Of a stretch of 35,240 nucleotides of DNA, positions 8,247 to 16,669 are shown piece by piece; position 1 is the first letter of the stretch; every line of letters starts with the position of its first letter. The stretch is from Chitinophaga pinensis (GTDB lineage: Bacteria > Bacteroidota > Bacteroidia > SXHM01). A program made the position numbers and the translations under genes. Location of the stretch: contig CAMBRL010000019.1 of assembly GCA_945870105.1 (NCBI GenBank), forward strand, positions 1 to 35,240, written 5' to 3'. The notes beneath the pieces were generated by a model. The model was not told the origin of the DNA, did not search any database, and saw only the letters and a list, made by a program, of their open reading frames with translations.

Positions 8247-8286
8247 AAAAGGCTAAGACATCTGAAAAGATGTGTTAGCCTTTTTT
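8247..8286. terminator. Bidirectional intrinsic terminator
   Basis: The 14-15-bp stem AAGGCTAAGACATCT / AGATGTGTTAGCCTT (one mismatch) with a GAAA loop is followed by a T-run on the plus strand and preceded by an A-run. It ends the folD-AP2 unit. The stop codon of the convergent SiaB-like gene (8275-8277) lies inside the stem, so the same hairpin probably also serves that gene. Confidence 0.8.
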
Positions 8287-8901
8287 GTTAACCACCGCTT
8301 GATCTTCAACTAAAGCAAGTTCGAATGATATGTTTACCTTGAATGAAAAATAAGAGAAGTTATCATCCACAGGACGAAAATCATATTCCAATTTTCTTCC
8401 GCTCCTGCGCGAAATATCCAGCAAACCAAGACCAGCACCACCTTTAGCCGAGAACTCTGCTACTTTCATCTTTTCGGTATAATAATCCCTTATCACTTCA
8501 GGACTTAAGCCATTAATAAGATCAATAATTTCTTTCAGCGTTTCAATCCGCTCATTGCGTATCAGGTTTCCCGTTATAACAAAATAGTGGTCAATGCCTT
8601 TTCCAATAACAAGTATGGCAGCTTGATTTAATTTTTTAACCGGTGAAACATCAGCATGATTAACAATGTTCTGAACGCATTCAACCAATACATTAAACAC
8701 TCTGCGTATGAGTTTTTTCTCACCGCTGGCTCCTTTCATTTTTATTTCTGCAATAGCTAATAGATCATGAACGGTATCATTGGTCATTTCGTCACGAAAA
8801 ACAAGTAACAACTCTTTTTCAGTCATTATCCGGTCAAAACCGAAAAGCTGATAAATAAGGTCTAAGTGTTTCGAGTCGTCAAACAGTCGGGCTTCAGTCA
8901 T
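8275..8901 (-). CDS. SiaB-like / DUF6272 family HATPase-type serine kinase
   Basis: 208 residues resembling the SiaB family of GHKL-fold protein kinases that act in partner-switching signalling by phosphorylating small STAS-like or DUF1987-type antagonists. The N box is Glu74/Asn78/His82 in RVFNVLVECVQNIVNHAD and the G box is KGGAGLGLLDISRRSG (from ~153). Both ATP-binding motifs look intact. The usual SiaC (DUF1987) and SiaA (PP2C phosphatase) partners are not next to it, so it stands alone here. No TAnnTTTG box was found upstream. Its 3' end runs into the shared terminator hairpin. Confidence 0.75.
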   Translation of the reverse strand: MTEARLFDDSKHLDLIYQLFGFDRIMTEKELLLVFRDEMTNDTVHDLLAIAEIKMKGASGEKKLIRRVFNVLVECVQNIVNHADVSPVKKLNQAAILVIGKGIDHYFVITGNLIRNERIETLKEIIDLINGLSPEVIRDYYTEKMKVAEFSAKGGAGLGLLDISRRSGRKLEYDFRPVDDNFSYFSFKVNISFELALVEDQAVVNKKG

Positions 8902-8993
8902 ACTCAGGATAGTTAATTGCTGATTTATACCGCTGGATGTACTTTAATGTTCATAAGTCTCGACAAACGACATGCCTGAATAAGTAAAAGAAT

Positions 8994-9001
8994 TAATTTT
9001 G
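8994..9001 (+). promoter_or_regulatory. -7 box TAATTTTG upstream of queE
   Basis: An exact TAnnTTTG match, 23 bases before the TTG start proposed for queE. Confidence 0.5.
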
Positions 9002-9024
9002 AAGCCTTATTAAAAAACACGCTT

Positions 9025-9657
9025 TTGCAGGTAAAAGATGATACATTGTTAAAGAACGGTAAAAATCTTCCGTTGATGGAAGAATTTTACACGATTCAGG
9101 GCGAAGGTTTTCACAGCGGAAAACCTGCCTGGTTTATTCGTGTAGGTGGCTGTGATGTGGGGTGCCACTGGTGCGATGTTAAGGAATCATGGGATGCTTC
9201 GCTTCATCCGCTGACAAATACGGATACCATTGTAGCAAATGCACTTAACAATCCTTCAAAAGCAGTAGTAATTACCGGAGGAGAACCACTTACCTACAAT
9301 CTTGATTACATCTGCGCAGAACTGAAAGGAAACGGAATAACAATTTACTTAGAAACTTCCGGGGCTTATCCTTTGAGCGGTAATTTTGACTGGATTTGTC
9401 TTTCACCAAAAAAAACGGCATCACCTTTGCCTGAAGTATTTGCAAAAGCACACGAACTGAAGGTGATTATCCACAACAAAAACGATTTTGAATGGGCAGA
9501 GAAAAATGCTGAACAGGCAAATAAGGATTGCATCCTTTTTCTGCAACCCGAATGGAGCAAGGCAAAAGAAATGATGCCATTAATTACTGAATATGTAATG
9601 CAACATCCGAAATGGAACATTTCGTTGCAAACGCACAAATACATGAACATTCCCTGA
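9025..9657 (+). CDS. queE: 7-carboxy-7-deazaguanine synthase
   Basis: A 210-residue radical SAM enzyme that converts 6-carboxy-tetrahydropterin to 7-carboxy-7-deazaguanine in queuosine (or archaeosine-type/7-deazaguanine) biosynthesis. It has the QueE-type cluster motif Cys43-x3-Cys47-x2-Cys50 (CDVGCHWC), the conserved FYTIQGEG near the start and the TGGEP motif. There is no ATG in frame upstream of the conserved LPLMEEFYTIQGEG; Bacteroidota homologs usually extend N-terminal of it, so TTG 9025 is proposed, with ATG 9076 as fallback. The stop overlaps the next ATG (TGATG), implying translational coupling with the PorE-like gene. Confidence 0.9.
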   Translation: MQVKDDTLLKNGKNLPLMEEFYTIQGEGFHSGKPAWFIRVGGCDVGCHWCDVKESWDASLHPLTNTDTIVANALNNPSKAVVITGGEPLTYNLDYICAELKGNGITIYLETSGAYPLSGNFDWICLSPKKTASPLPEVFAKAHELKVIIHNKNDFEWAEKNAEQANKDCILFLQPEWSKAKEMMPLITEYVMQHPKWNISLQTHKYMNIP

Positions 9658-11582
9658 TGAAAAAATTACTCTTCTTACTTCTGGTATCCTGCTTCCTGCA
9701 TCTTGCTTCTTTTGCGCAACCAAAGAAATACACTTCTGAATCAAAACGCGCCATCAACCTATACGAAACTGCGTTGGATTACTATAATGCACGACAGGAT
9801 GAACTAGCAAGAACCACACTGCTAAAAGCCCTTGATTCTGATGATAAATTTCTGGAAGCACGCATTATGCTTGCCGATATTTATACAGAAATGGAAGAGT
9901 ACGAGCAGGCTATTGCACAATACAGAAAAGTTATAACAACGAACCCTGACTTCTTTCCCAATGCTTTTTTTATACTCGGAAACATTCAAATGATGGTGGG
10001 AAAATACGATGATGCAAAAACCAGTCTTCAACGATTTTTAGAATACAAAGGCACACGGCCCGAAACACGTGAAAAGGCAAAGAAAAACCTGCTTACTGCC
10101 GAGTTTGGCAGCGAAGCAATAAAAAAACCTGTTCCTTTTGACCCGAAGAATTTAGGTGCCGGGGTAAATACTGCTGACGCTGAATATTTTCCAGCGCTTA
10201 CTGCCGATGAGCAAACCATTGTTATTACGCGCAACAGCCGTCCTGCGGGTGGCGGACACGGACAGGAAGATTTTTATGAAAGCCGTCTGGCTGATGGTGA
10301 ATGGATTACTGCCCGCAATTTAGGTGCACCTCTGAATACACCGGATAATGAAGGCGCTCAAACCATTTCTCCTGACGGACAACTGATGTTTTTTACCGGC
10401 TGCAACCGACCTGAAGGGTTAGGTGGTTGCGATATTTATTTCTCACGCAAAGTGGGTAATAACTGGACAGAACCACAGAACATACGCAACCCTATTAACA
10501 GTAGTAAGTGGGAATCTCAACCGTCACTTTCACCTGACAAGAAAACAGTTTATTTTTCAAGCAGCCGTGCAGGGGGGAAAGGTGATAAAGATTTATGGAG
10601 CAGCACGCTTACTGAACAAGGTGTGTGGGGCGTTCCTGTTAATCTGGGCAGTGTTATAAATACTCCTGAACAGGAAGAAAGTCCTTTTATTCACCCCGAT
10701 AATCAAACGTTATATTTCTCTTCTGACGGCCTCACTGGTATGGGCAGAAAAGACATTTTCTATTCACGCAAAGATGCAACAGGCAACTGGACAACACCTG
10801 TAAACCTTGGCTATCCGATTAACACCTGGAACAATGATGATAGCTTTATTGTAGGCGCTTCTGGCAAAGTAGCCTATTTTGCTTCTGACCGCAAAGGCGG
10901 TTTCGGTAGTCTTGATTTGTATTCATTTGAGCTGTATGAATCTGCACGACCAACGATGGTTACCTATGTAAAGGGAAGTGTATTTGCCAGTGACACAAAG
11001 AAACCTTTGGTTGCAAAATTTGAGTTGATTGATTTGGAAACAAACAAGGTTGTCGTTGAATCAAGCTCCAACAGCGAGAAAGGCGAATTTCTTGTCAGCC
11101 TTCCGGTAAATAAAAACTATGCACTCAATGTTTCAAAAGAAGGGTACCTGTTTTACTCCGAGAACTTTTCACTGAAAGATATTAAAGACATTACTAAACC
11201 TTATCAACTGAATGTAGGCTTGCAACCGGTGAAGACAGGTGAAAAGGTGATTTTGAAAAATATTTTCTTTGAAACCAATTCATTTCAGTTGAAAGAAGAA
11301 TCAACTGCTGAATTACAGAAGTTACTTGCTCTGCTGCAGAATAATAAAAACCTGAAAATTGAAATTGGCGGACATACCGACAATGTAGGTGATGATAAAA
11401 GCAATCAACTACTTTCGGAGAACCGCGCAAAATCTGTTTACGAATACTTAACAACTAACGGTATTCTTGCCGAAAGATTAAGCTACAAAGGCTTTGGTGA
11501 AACCGCTCCTCTTGCTACCAACGACACCGAAGAAGGACGCGCTCAGAACAGGAGAACGGAGTTTACTGTAATAGGGAATTAA
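9657..11582 (+). CDS. porE: PorE-like T9SS protein: TPR, propeller, CRD and OmpA domains
   Basis: 641 residues with the domain order described for PorE, a T9SS component: an N-terminal signal sequence (MKKLLFLLLVSCFLHLASFAQ), TPR repeats at ~25-150 (ALDYYNARQDELA, AEYEQAI-type helices), a WD40/PD40-like propeller at ~165-440 (repeated SPDGQLMFFTG, SPDKKTVYFSS, HPDNQTLYFSS), a carboxypeptidase regulatory-like beta domain at ~450-530 (VKGSVFASDTKKPL), and a C-terminal OmpA peptidoglycan-binding domain (EIGGHTDNVGDDKSNQLLSENRA). LVSC near residue 12 could be a lipobox, or cleavage may follow ASFAQ. The protein would anchor a T9SS subcomplex at the outer membrane/peptidoglycan. ATG 9657 is chosen over TTG 9612 because the signal peptide starts there and it overlaps the queE stop. 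Other OmpA proteins with propellers exist in this phylum, so PorE identity is likely but not certain. Confidence 0.78.
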   Translation: MKKLLFLLLVSCFLHLASFAQPKKYTSESKRAINLYETALDYYNARQDELARTTLLKALDSDDKFLEARIMLADIYTEMEEYEQAIAQYRKVITTNPDFFPNAFFILGNIQMMVGKYDDAKTSLQRFLEYKGTRPETREKAKKNLLTAEFGSEAIKKPVPFDPKNLGAGVNTADAEYFPALTADEQTIVITRNSRPAGGGHGQEDFYESRLADGEWITARNLGAPLNTPDNEGAQTISPDGQLMFFTGCNRPEGLGGCDIYFSRKVGNNWTEPQNIRNPINSSKWESQPSLSPDKKTVYFSSSRAGGKGDKDLWSSTLTEQGVWGVPVNLGSVINTPEQEESPFIHPDNQTLYFSSDGLTGMGRKDIFYSRKDATGNWTTPVNLGYPINTWNNDDSFIVGASGKVAYFASDRKGGFGSLDLYSFELYESARPTMVTYVKGSVFASDTKKPLVAKFELIDLETNKVVVESSSNSEKGEFLVSLPVNKNYALNVSKEGYLFYSENFSLKDIKDITKPYQLNVGLQPVKTGEKVILKNIFFETNSFQLKEESTAELQKLLALLQNNKNLKIEIGGHTDNVGDDKSNQLLSENRAKSVYEYLTTNGILAERLSYKGFGETAPLATNDTEEGRAQNRRTEFTVIGN

Positions 11583-11587
11583 CCAAC

Positions 11588-11642
11588 GTCACCCTGAACT
11601 TGTTTCAGTGTCTCTGAGATGCTGAAACAACTTCAGCATGAC
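11588..11642. repeat. REP-like palindromic repeat
   Basis: An imperfect inverted repeat: the left arm opens GTCACCCTGAACTTGTTTCA and the right arm, read on the other strand, opens GTCATGCTGAAGTTGTTTCA; each arm is about 27 bases with roughly five differences. It lies between the convergent porE-like and alkB genes. Related copies are at 14651-14711 and, as a half element, at 1932-1956. Confidence 0.8.
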
Positions 11643-11648
11643 GCTGCA

Positions 11649-12719
11649 TTAAGCCAGCGCAGCTCCTTCCGGCAACTGCTTTCTGTATTCGTCAATCTGC
11701 TTGTGCATAACCGAAAACCACAAAGGTGGAACCAATGCCATCAAAACCATAGCAGGATATCCTAAAGGCATTTGTGGCGCTTCTTCAAAATGGCGTAAAA
11801 CCTGGTATTTGCGACTTGCTTTGTAATGATGATCACTGTGGCGGGTTAGTTCAAAAAGCACAATTCTGCCAACCGGGTGGTTGGAATTCCATGAGTGAAC
11901 GGGCAATACTTTCTCAAAACTATCGGGTCCGGTTTTCTTTCTGCGCAAACCGTAATGTTCCACATAGTTGATGGTTTCTAATAACAATATGCCGATGAGC
12001 GATGCCACTAAGAAATAAAGCAGCGGCATTAATCCAAAAACAAAATAGATAAGCGTCAGCAAAGCCAGCTGTATCAATTGAAAGCGTATCATTTCATTAT
12101 GAATGGAGAAAAAGGCATGTCCGTTTTTTTTCAGTTTATCAGACTCTAAATGCCATGCAGAAATGTAACTGAGCACAATGGATTTGATCCAGAAGAAATA
12201 AACCACTTCTCCCCTGTCGGCTGATGCAGGATCTTTCTCTGTTGACACATTCTTATGATGTCCGCGGTTGTGTTCTATAAAGAAGTGCATGTACATTGTT
12301 GTAAGTAACAACGCTTTTGACATAGCACGCTCATACCCGTTAATACGATGACCTAATTCATGTGCCAGATTAATTCCGATTACTCCGCAGCCAATGCCCA
12401 TGGTTACTACTCTTCCCCAAACTTCAAAACTGCTGAGACCGGGTTCTTTTACCTGAAACAGAAAAATAACGAGAAAAATATATTGCAAGGGAACAAGAGC
12501 ATATAACATCCAATCGTAATACGGATCATTAAGCGCCATTTCCTCTTCGGCTTCGTTCATGTTTGCTTTGCTTTGTTTACCAAACGCATCACCAAGGGGA
12601 ATCATTACAAAGGCATAAATAACCAGCGACCAGGTCCACCAGCCGTGGCCGTAGAATGCAAGAAGACTTACTAAAGGTGCAGTAAAAACGGTGAGGTATT
12701 TCAGTTGCCTTGTTTTCAT
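11649..12719 (-). CDS. alkB: AlkB-type alkane 1-monooxygenase
   Basis: A 356-residue integral membrane di-iron hydroxylase. Its His clusters match AlkB: HELGHR at 120-125, EHNRGHHKN from 149, NYVEHYGLRR at 251-260 and LTRHSDHHYKASRKYQ from 291. Several hydrophobic helices flank them (for example at ~12-40, 72-90, 215-250 and 325-345). AlkB oxidises medium-chain n-alkanes at the terminal carbon using electrons from rubredoxin and rubredoxin reductase, neither of which is encoded nearby. Transcription is divergent from the TetR regulator, with a perfect inverted repeat between them and a TATTTTTG -7 box (12750-12757) 30 bases upstream. Function as alkane hydroxylase is well supported; the exact substrate is unknown. 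Confidence 0.92.
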   Translation of the reverse strand: MKTRQLKYLTVFTAPLVSLLAFYGHGWWTWSLVIYAFVMIPLGDAFGKQSKANMNEAEEEMALNDPYYDWMLYALVPLQYIFLVIFLFQVKEPGLSSFEVWGRVVTMGIGCGVIGINLAHELGHRINGYERAMSKALLLTTMYMHFFIEHNRGHHKNVSTEKDPASADRGEVVYFFWIKSIVLSYISAWHLESDKLKKNGHAFFSIHNEMIRFQLIQLALLTLIYFVFGLMPLLYFLVASLIGILLLETINYVEHYGLRRKKTGPDSFEKVLPVHSWNSNHPVGRIVLFELTRHSDHHYKASRKYQVLRHFEEAPQMPLGYPAMVLMALVPPLWFSVMHKQIDEYRKQLPEGAALA

Positions 12720-12749
12720 AATGAATGAGTTTTTAAGTTTTTAATGCTT

Positions 12750-12757
12750 CAAAAATA
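12750..12757 (-). promoter_or_regulatory. -7 box TATTTTTG for alkB
   Basis: A minus-strand TAnnTTTG match 30 bases upstream of the alkB ATG. The operator-like inverted repeat starts 15 bases further upstream, where a repressor would cover the -33 region. Confidence 0.5.
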
Positions 12758-12771
12758 GAAAATGTTTTTCA

Positions 12772-12805
12772 AAAGTAAACTATTTATTTAAAAATAGTTT
12801 ACTTT
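12772..12805. promoter_or_regulatory. Perfect 14-bp inverted repeat, probable TetR operator
   Basis: The arms AAAGTAAACTATTT (12772-12785) and AAATAGTTTACTTT (12792-12805) are perfect reverse complements around a 6-base AT spacer. The repeat lies between the divergent alkB and tetR genes, and its right arm overlaps the TTACTTTG promoter-like box of tetR. This is the classic arrangement for a TetR regulator controlling itself and its neighbour. Confidence 0.8.
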
Positions 12806-12815
12806 GCACATAATT

Positions 12816-13412
12816 ATGGGAAGAAAGTCAAGCGACAAAATCCGAAAAGACAATCCTGAAAAAAGAGATGAACTGCTACAACGCATAATTCCTTTCTTAC
12901 TCGAAAAGGGCTTGCAAGGTGTTACTATGGACAAGATGGCCGGGGCTATGAACATCAGCAAAGCCACTGTTTACAAGTATTTTCAATCGCGCGAAGAAAT
13001 ACTGGCTGCAACCATAGCATTTAAGTTAGACGAGATTAAACACTTTGATGCTTACCTGAATGATAAGGATGTAGAATACCTTAACCGTTACAAAAATGCT
13101 GTTCAATATTTATCAGAACATATTTCAGATATAACCAACCTTTTCCTTGCGGACCTTAAAACATTTTTTCCGCATCTTTGGCAACTGATTGATGCCTTTA
13201 AAGATTATTGTATGAATGCTTTGAAAGCATATTACAATGAGGGAATCCGAAAAGGTTATTTCAACAAAATAAATCCTGAAATAATGGTAATGACTGATCA
13301 GTTCTTCTTAGACAAATTGACTGACCCAGATTTTCTTGTTGCACATAAACTCACCATCAAACAAGCATTTGATGAGTATTTCAGAATGAAGTTTTACGGA
13401 ATTATGAAATAG
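12816..13412 (+). CDS. TetR-family transcriptional regulator
   Basis: 198 residues. The N-terminal helix-turn-helix is clear (LLQRIIPFLLEKGLQGVTMD followed by KMAGAMNISKATVYKYFQSREEIL), and the C-terminal ligand-binding region is helical and unspecific. ATG 12816 is chosen; TTG 12804 sits within the operator repeat. Because it is divergent from alkB across a perfect inverted repeat, it probably represses alkB and itself, with an alkane-derived or fatty-acyl ligand as inducer (inference from context only). Confidence 0.88.
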   Translation: MGRKSSDKIRKDNPEKRDELLQRIIPFLLEKGLQGVTMDKMAGAMNISKATVYKYFQSREEILAATIAFKLDEIKHFDAYLNDKDVEYLNRYKNAVQYLSEHISDITNLFLADLKTFFPHLWQLIDAFKDYCMNALKAYYNEGIRKGYFNKINPEIMVMTDQFFLDKLTDPDFLVAHKLTIKQAFDEYFRMKFYGIMK

Positions 13413-13419
13413 GCATTCT

Positions 13420-13446
13420 GTCACCCTGAGCGTAGTCGAAGGGCTC
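13420..13446. repeat. Short dispersed repeat, REP-like
   Basis: The sequence TCACCCTGAGCGTAGTCGAA plus GGGCTC contains an imperfect palindrome (CCCTGAG...CGAAGGG). From general knowledge, such segments recur between genes in Bacteroidota genomes. It fills most of the gap before the deacylase gene. Confidence 0.5.
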
Positions 13447-13451
13447 TAATT

Positions 13452-14642
13452 ATGATAAAGAATATTGCATTAATCACATTCTTCTTAATCACGCAATCTT
13501 CATTTGCCCAAAGCGATAGCACCCGCACCGAAATACCCCTTCCAAAAAAGTGCATTGTTATTGAACCAGGAATAAGGATAGGAAAAATTATAAAAAACTT
13601 CCCTGATTTTCCTGAGCGCGGGCCGGCTGTACTTTCCGAAATCAATATCGGCCAGCAATGCAGCGGAAATAAAAAGTGGCATCAGTTGTATGGTTATCCC
13701 ACAGCAGGCGTTGCCCTCATTTATGGCATCATGGGCAATGATGATATTATAGGACGCAGCTTTGCCGTACTGCCCAACCTGAGTTTTAACACCAAAAAAT
13801 ACCGCAGGTGGGGTTTTCAATGGAAGGTAGGAATGGGCTTTGCTTTCTTCACCAAAAAATACGACCGCGCTACCAACCCCGACAACCGGCTTATTGGCAC
13901 CACCATGACCAACATGGCAATCGGCAGCGTTGATTTTCGTTACGACATTTCTAACTATTACACCATCCTGTTAGGTGTTTCAGGCATACATTATTCTGAC
14001 GCACATTTCCAGCTTCCTAATATCGGCATCAACTTTCCCGCACTAAATCTTTCGCTGAAATGCTATCCCTCGGGTCGCCCGAAACTTTATAAAAACGACA
14101 GCCTTCCCGATTTCGCAAATAAAATCCTATTCAATGTAAGACTTGGTTTTGGTGCTAATGAATTTGGTGGCTCACTGCATCCTACAGGTGGAGCAAAATA
14201 TCCTATTTACACGGGTTCGCTCTTTATATCCAAACGCTACAGTCATAAAAACAATGTGCAACTGGGAATTCATATAAATTACCATACTGCTTTTTATGAT
14301 TTTATTATTCAACAGGAAATATATGACAGCCACCATCGCATCCGTGCATTTACCGGACAGATTTTTCTGGGCCACGAATTCATTATCGGACACTTCGGAC
14401 TAATTACTCAACTTGGCATTTATTTCTACAATCCTTTTTTCGGAAAACTGCAGGAGATGCAGGGATATTCAACTGGTTTCAGTAATTGGATAAAGCGCTT
14501 TAACAGCAATAAGCTTGGCGTAAATTATTATTTTATGAACCCAATGAAAACCACTAAAAACAATGTATATATTGGTATTGCTCTGAAAGCAAATTTCGGC
14601 CAAGCCGATTTTCCGGAATTAAGTATCGGATGTGCGTTTTAA
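13452..14642 (+). CDS. PagL-like acyloxyacyl hydrolase (lipid A 3-O-deacylase family)
   Basis: 396 residues with a signal peptide (MIKNIALITFFLITQSSFAQ) and an outer-membrane beta-barrel pattern of alternating hydrophobic/aromatic residues. Residues ~80-205 match the acyloxyacyl hydrolase/PagL family: GYPTAGVALIYGIMG, LPNLSFNTKKYRRWGFQWK, and the active-site-like HYSDAHFQLPNIGINFPAL with His180 and Ser182 spaced as in PagL. The third PagL residue (Glu) is not obvious. Such enzymes remove acyl chains from lipid A in the outer membrane. The C-terminal ~180 residues extend beyond a normal PagL barrel and are unassigned. Starts a few bases after a REP-like element; no sharp promoter motif was found. 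Confidence 0.68.
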   Translation: MIKNIALITFFLITQSSFAQSDSTRTEIPLPKKCIVIEPGIRIGKIIKNFPDFPERGPAVLSEINIGQQCSGNKKWHQLYGYPTAGVALIYGIMGNDDIIGRSFAVLPNLSFNTKKYRRWGFQWKVGMGFAFFTKKYDRATNPDNRLIGTTMTNMAIGSVDFRYDISNYYTILLGVSGIHYSDAHFQLPNIGINFPALNLSLKCYPSGRPKLYKNDSLPDFANKILFNVRLGFGANEFGGSLHPTGGAKYPIYTGSLFISKRYSHKNNVQLGIHINYHTAFYDFIIQQEIYDSHHRIRAFTGQIFLGHEFIIGHFGLITQLGIYFYNPFFGKLQEMQGYSTGFSNWIKRFNSNKLGVNYYFMNPMKTTKNNVYIGIALKANFGQADFPELSIGCAF

Positions 14643-14650
14643 ATCTGCTC

Positions 14651-14711
14651 GTCACCCTGAACTTGTTTCAGTGTCTTAACAATTCAGATGCTGAAACACG
14701 TGCAGCATGAC
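14651..14711. repeat. REP-like palindromic repeat
   Basis: The second full copy of the element at 11588: the left arm starts GTCACCCTGAACTTGTTTCA, and the right arm on the opposite strand starts GTCATGCTGCACGTGTTTCA. The loop is longer than in the first copy. It lies between the deacylase gene and porQ. Confidence 0.8.
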
Positions 14712-14795
14712 GGCAGCAAAAAAAATATTTTTACAGACGAATACTAAAACCTTCGGGTTACCGTTATGAGAATAAAAAATCTTTACTTTGCACTG

Positions 14796-15872
14796 ATGAA
14801 AAAACACTTTTTCTCCTCTCTTCTGCTCCTGTTTATTTCTGTTTTTGCATTTGCACAAACGGGTGGACAAAGCACCTATGATTTTCTGAACCTGAACGCC
14901 AATGCTCGTATTGCAGCAATGGGTGGAAATCTGATTTCGGTGAAAGATGATGACTTGAATCTTTTCTCACAAAACCCTGCAGCGCTTAATCCGAGGATGA
15001 ATAATCAGCTTGCACTTAATTATGTACCTTACTTCTCAAAAGTAAATTATGGCTATGCCGCATTTGCAAAAAACTTCGACAGTATCCCCGGAACATTTGC
15101 AGTAGGTGTACACTATGTTAACTATGGAACATTTACCCGTGCTGACGAAACAGGCCAAGTGCTTGGAGAATTTTCTGCCGGTGAATTTGCCCTCAATTTA
15201 GGTTATGCACATCAGTTCGGAAAAGACTCTATTTTTTCCGTTGGCGGAAATCTGAAAACAATAATTTCTTCCATGGAATCCTATAGTTCATGGGGCATGG
15301 GACTTGATCTTGCCGGAATGTATCAGGGCAAAAAAGGATTTACCGCTTCTGTTGTTTTAAAAAATATTGGTGCACAATTTCAGTCCTACACCAAAGGAAA
15401 TCCAGAATCATTGCCATTTGAAATTCAGGTTGGAGTGTCGCAGCAATTTGCTCATTTGCCTTTCAAAATTTCCATCATTGCACACAATCTTCAAAAGCCA
15501 AATCTGCGGTATGATGATCCGAATAATCAGGAACCAACTGTTGACCCGCTTACTGGCGAAGAAATAAAACAGAAGCAATACATTGGAGATAAAATAATGC
15601 GTCACTTTATTTTTGGTGGTGAGTTTGCTCCCGGCAAACGCAAGATTTTCAGCCTGAGATTTGGTTATAATTATATGCGCAGACAAGAACTGAAGGTTGA
15701 TACCAGACCCGGAACTATGGGGATTTCATGGGGTATTGGGCTTAAAATTTCAAAATTCAGATTTAGCTATGCGCGTGCTGCTTATCATTTAGCAGGAGCA
15801 TCCAACCACATCAGCATCAGCACCAACATCAGCGATTTCCACAAAAAGGAAAAACCCGCTCCTAATGAATAG
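14796..15872 (+). CDS. porQ: Type IX secretion system protein PorQ
   Basis: 358 residues with a signal peptide (MKKHFFSSLLLLFISVFAFAQ) and the typical PorQ opening TYDFLNLNANARIAAMGGNL, followed by the PorV/PorQ-like outer-membrane barrel pattern (NLFSQNPAALNP, GYAAFAKNF, GGEFAPGKRKIFSLRFGYNYMRRQEL). PorQ is an outer-membrane component of the T9SS attachment/shuttle complex. ATG 14796 is chosen over 14766 because the signal peptide starts there and a TTACTTTG box (14783-14790) ends 5 bases upstream. The 3' end overlaps cmk by 8 bases, and a porQ-cmk pair is common in Bacteroidota. Confidence 0.92.
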   Translation: MKKHFFSSLLLLFISVFAFAQTGGQSTYDFLNLNANARIAAMGGNLISVKDDDLNLFSQNPAALNPRMNNQLALNYVPYFSKVNYGYAAFAKNFDSIPGTFAVGVHYVNYGTFTRADETGQVLGEFSAGEFALNLGYAHQFGKDSIFSVGGNLKTIISSMESYSSWGMGLDLAGMYQGKKGFTASVVLKNIGAQFQSYTKGNPESLPFEIQVGVSQQFAHLPFKISIIAHNLQKPNLRYDDPNNQEPTVDPLTGEEIKQKQYIGDKIMRHFIFGGEFAPGKRKIFSLRFGYNYMRRQELKVDTRPGTMGISWGIGLKISKFRFSYARAAYHLAGASNHISISTNISDFHKKEKPAPNE

Positions 15873-16563
15873 AATTACCATTGCCATTGACGGCTATTCG
15901 TCTTGCGGAAAAAGCACATTGGCAAAGCAACTGGCAAAAAAACTAGGTTACTCCTATATTGACTCCGGAGCTATGTATCGGGCGGTAGCGCTGTGGTGCC
16001 TTGAAAACAATGCAATAGAAAACGGAGTGCCTGATACCGAAAAAATAATTTCCAGTCTGGATACCATCAAAATTGAGTTTCGTTTTCATCCCAAAATTCA
16101 GTCATCGCAAACCTATCTGAACGGAATAAATATTGAGAAAGAAATCCGCGGCATGGCGGTTTCAGTAATTGTAAGCAAAATAAGCAGCATAAAAGAAGTA
16201 CGCCAGAAAATGGTAGCGCTCCAACGGAAATTTGGTGAAGATAAAGGAGTGGTAATGGACGGACGCGACATAGGAAGCGTGGTTTTTCCGAATGCAGAAC
16301 TTAAATTATTTATGACTGCAGATCCTGCCATTCGCGCCAAACGAAGGTACGATGAGCTGAAGGCGAAAGGCACCGAAGTAAGCTTAGAAGAGATAGTAGA
16401 AAACCTTCGCCTGCGCGACTACGAAGACACTACTCGCAAGGAAAATCCGCTAATTCAGGCTGCGGATGCAGTGGTTCTGGACAACTCAAATCTTACGCCC
16501 GAAGAACAATTTGAAATTGCCCTGAGATTAGCAAATGAACGCATAACTTTATCCGGCAACTGA
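15865..16563 (+). CDS. cmk: Cytidylate kinase
   Basis: A 232-residue cytoplasmic (d)CMP kinase. The P-loop GYSSCGKSTLAKQLA lies at ~9-23, followed by YIDSGAMYRAVALW and the substrate-side motif VVMDGRDIGSVVFPNAELK, then RAKRRYDEL and LRDYEDTTRKENPL. It overlaps porQ by 8 bases, so the two are co-translated or co-transcribed. Length matches the family. Confidence 0.96.
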   Translation: MNRITIAIDGYSSCGKSTLAKQLAKKLGYSYIDSGAMYRAVALWCLENNAIENGVPDTEKIISSLDTIKIEFRFHPKIQSSQTYLNGINIEKEIRGMAVSVIVSKISSIKEVRQKMVALQRKFGEDKGVVMDGRDIGSVVFPNAELKLFMTADPAIRAKRRYDELKAKGTEVSLEEIVENLRLRDYEDTTRKENPLIQAADAVVLDNSNLTPEEQFEIALRLANERITLSGN

Positions 16564-16669
16564 ACGGAACAAATTTCAGCGCTGATTGTTAATTAAAAAA
16601 TACGCGGATTTCTTTTTTCTTCATCAATAAATTCTCTAATATCGTGTCCGCAAAAAACCAACAGAAACC

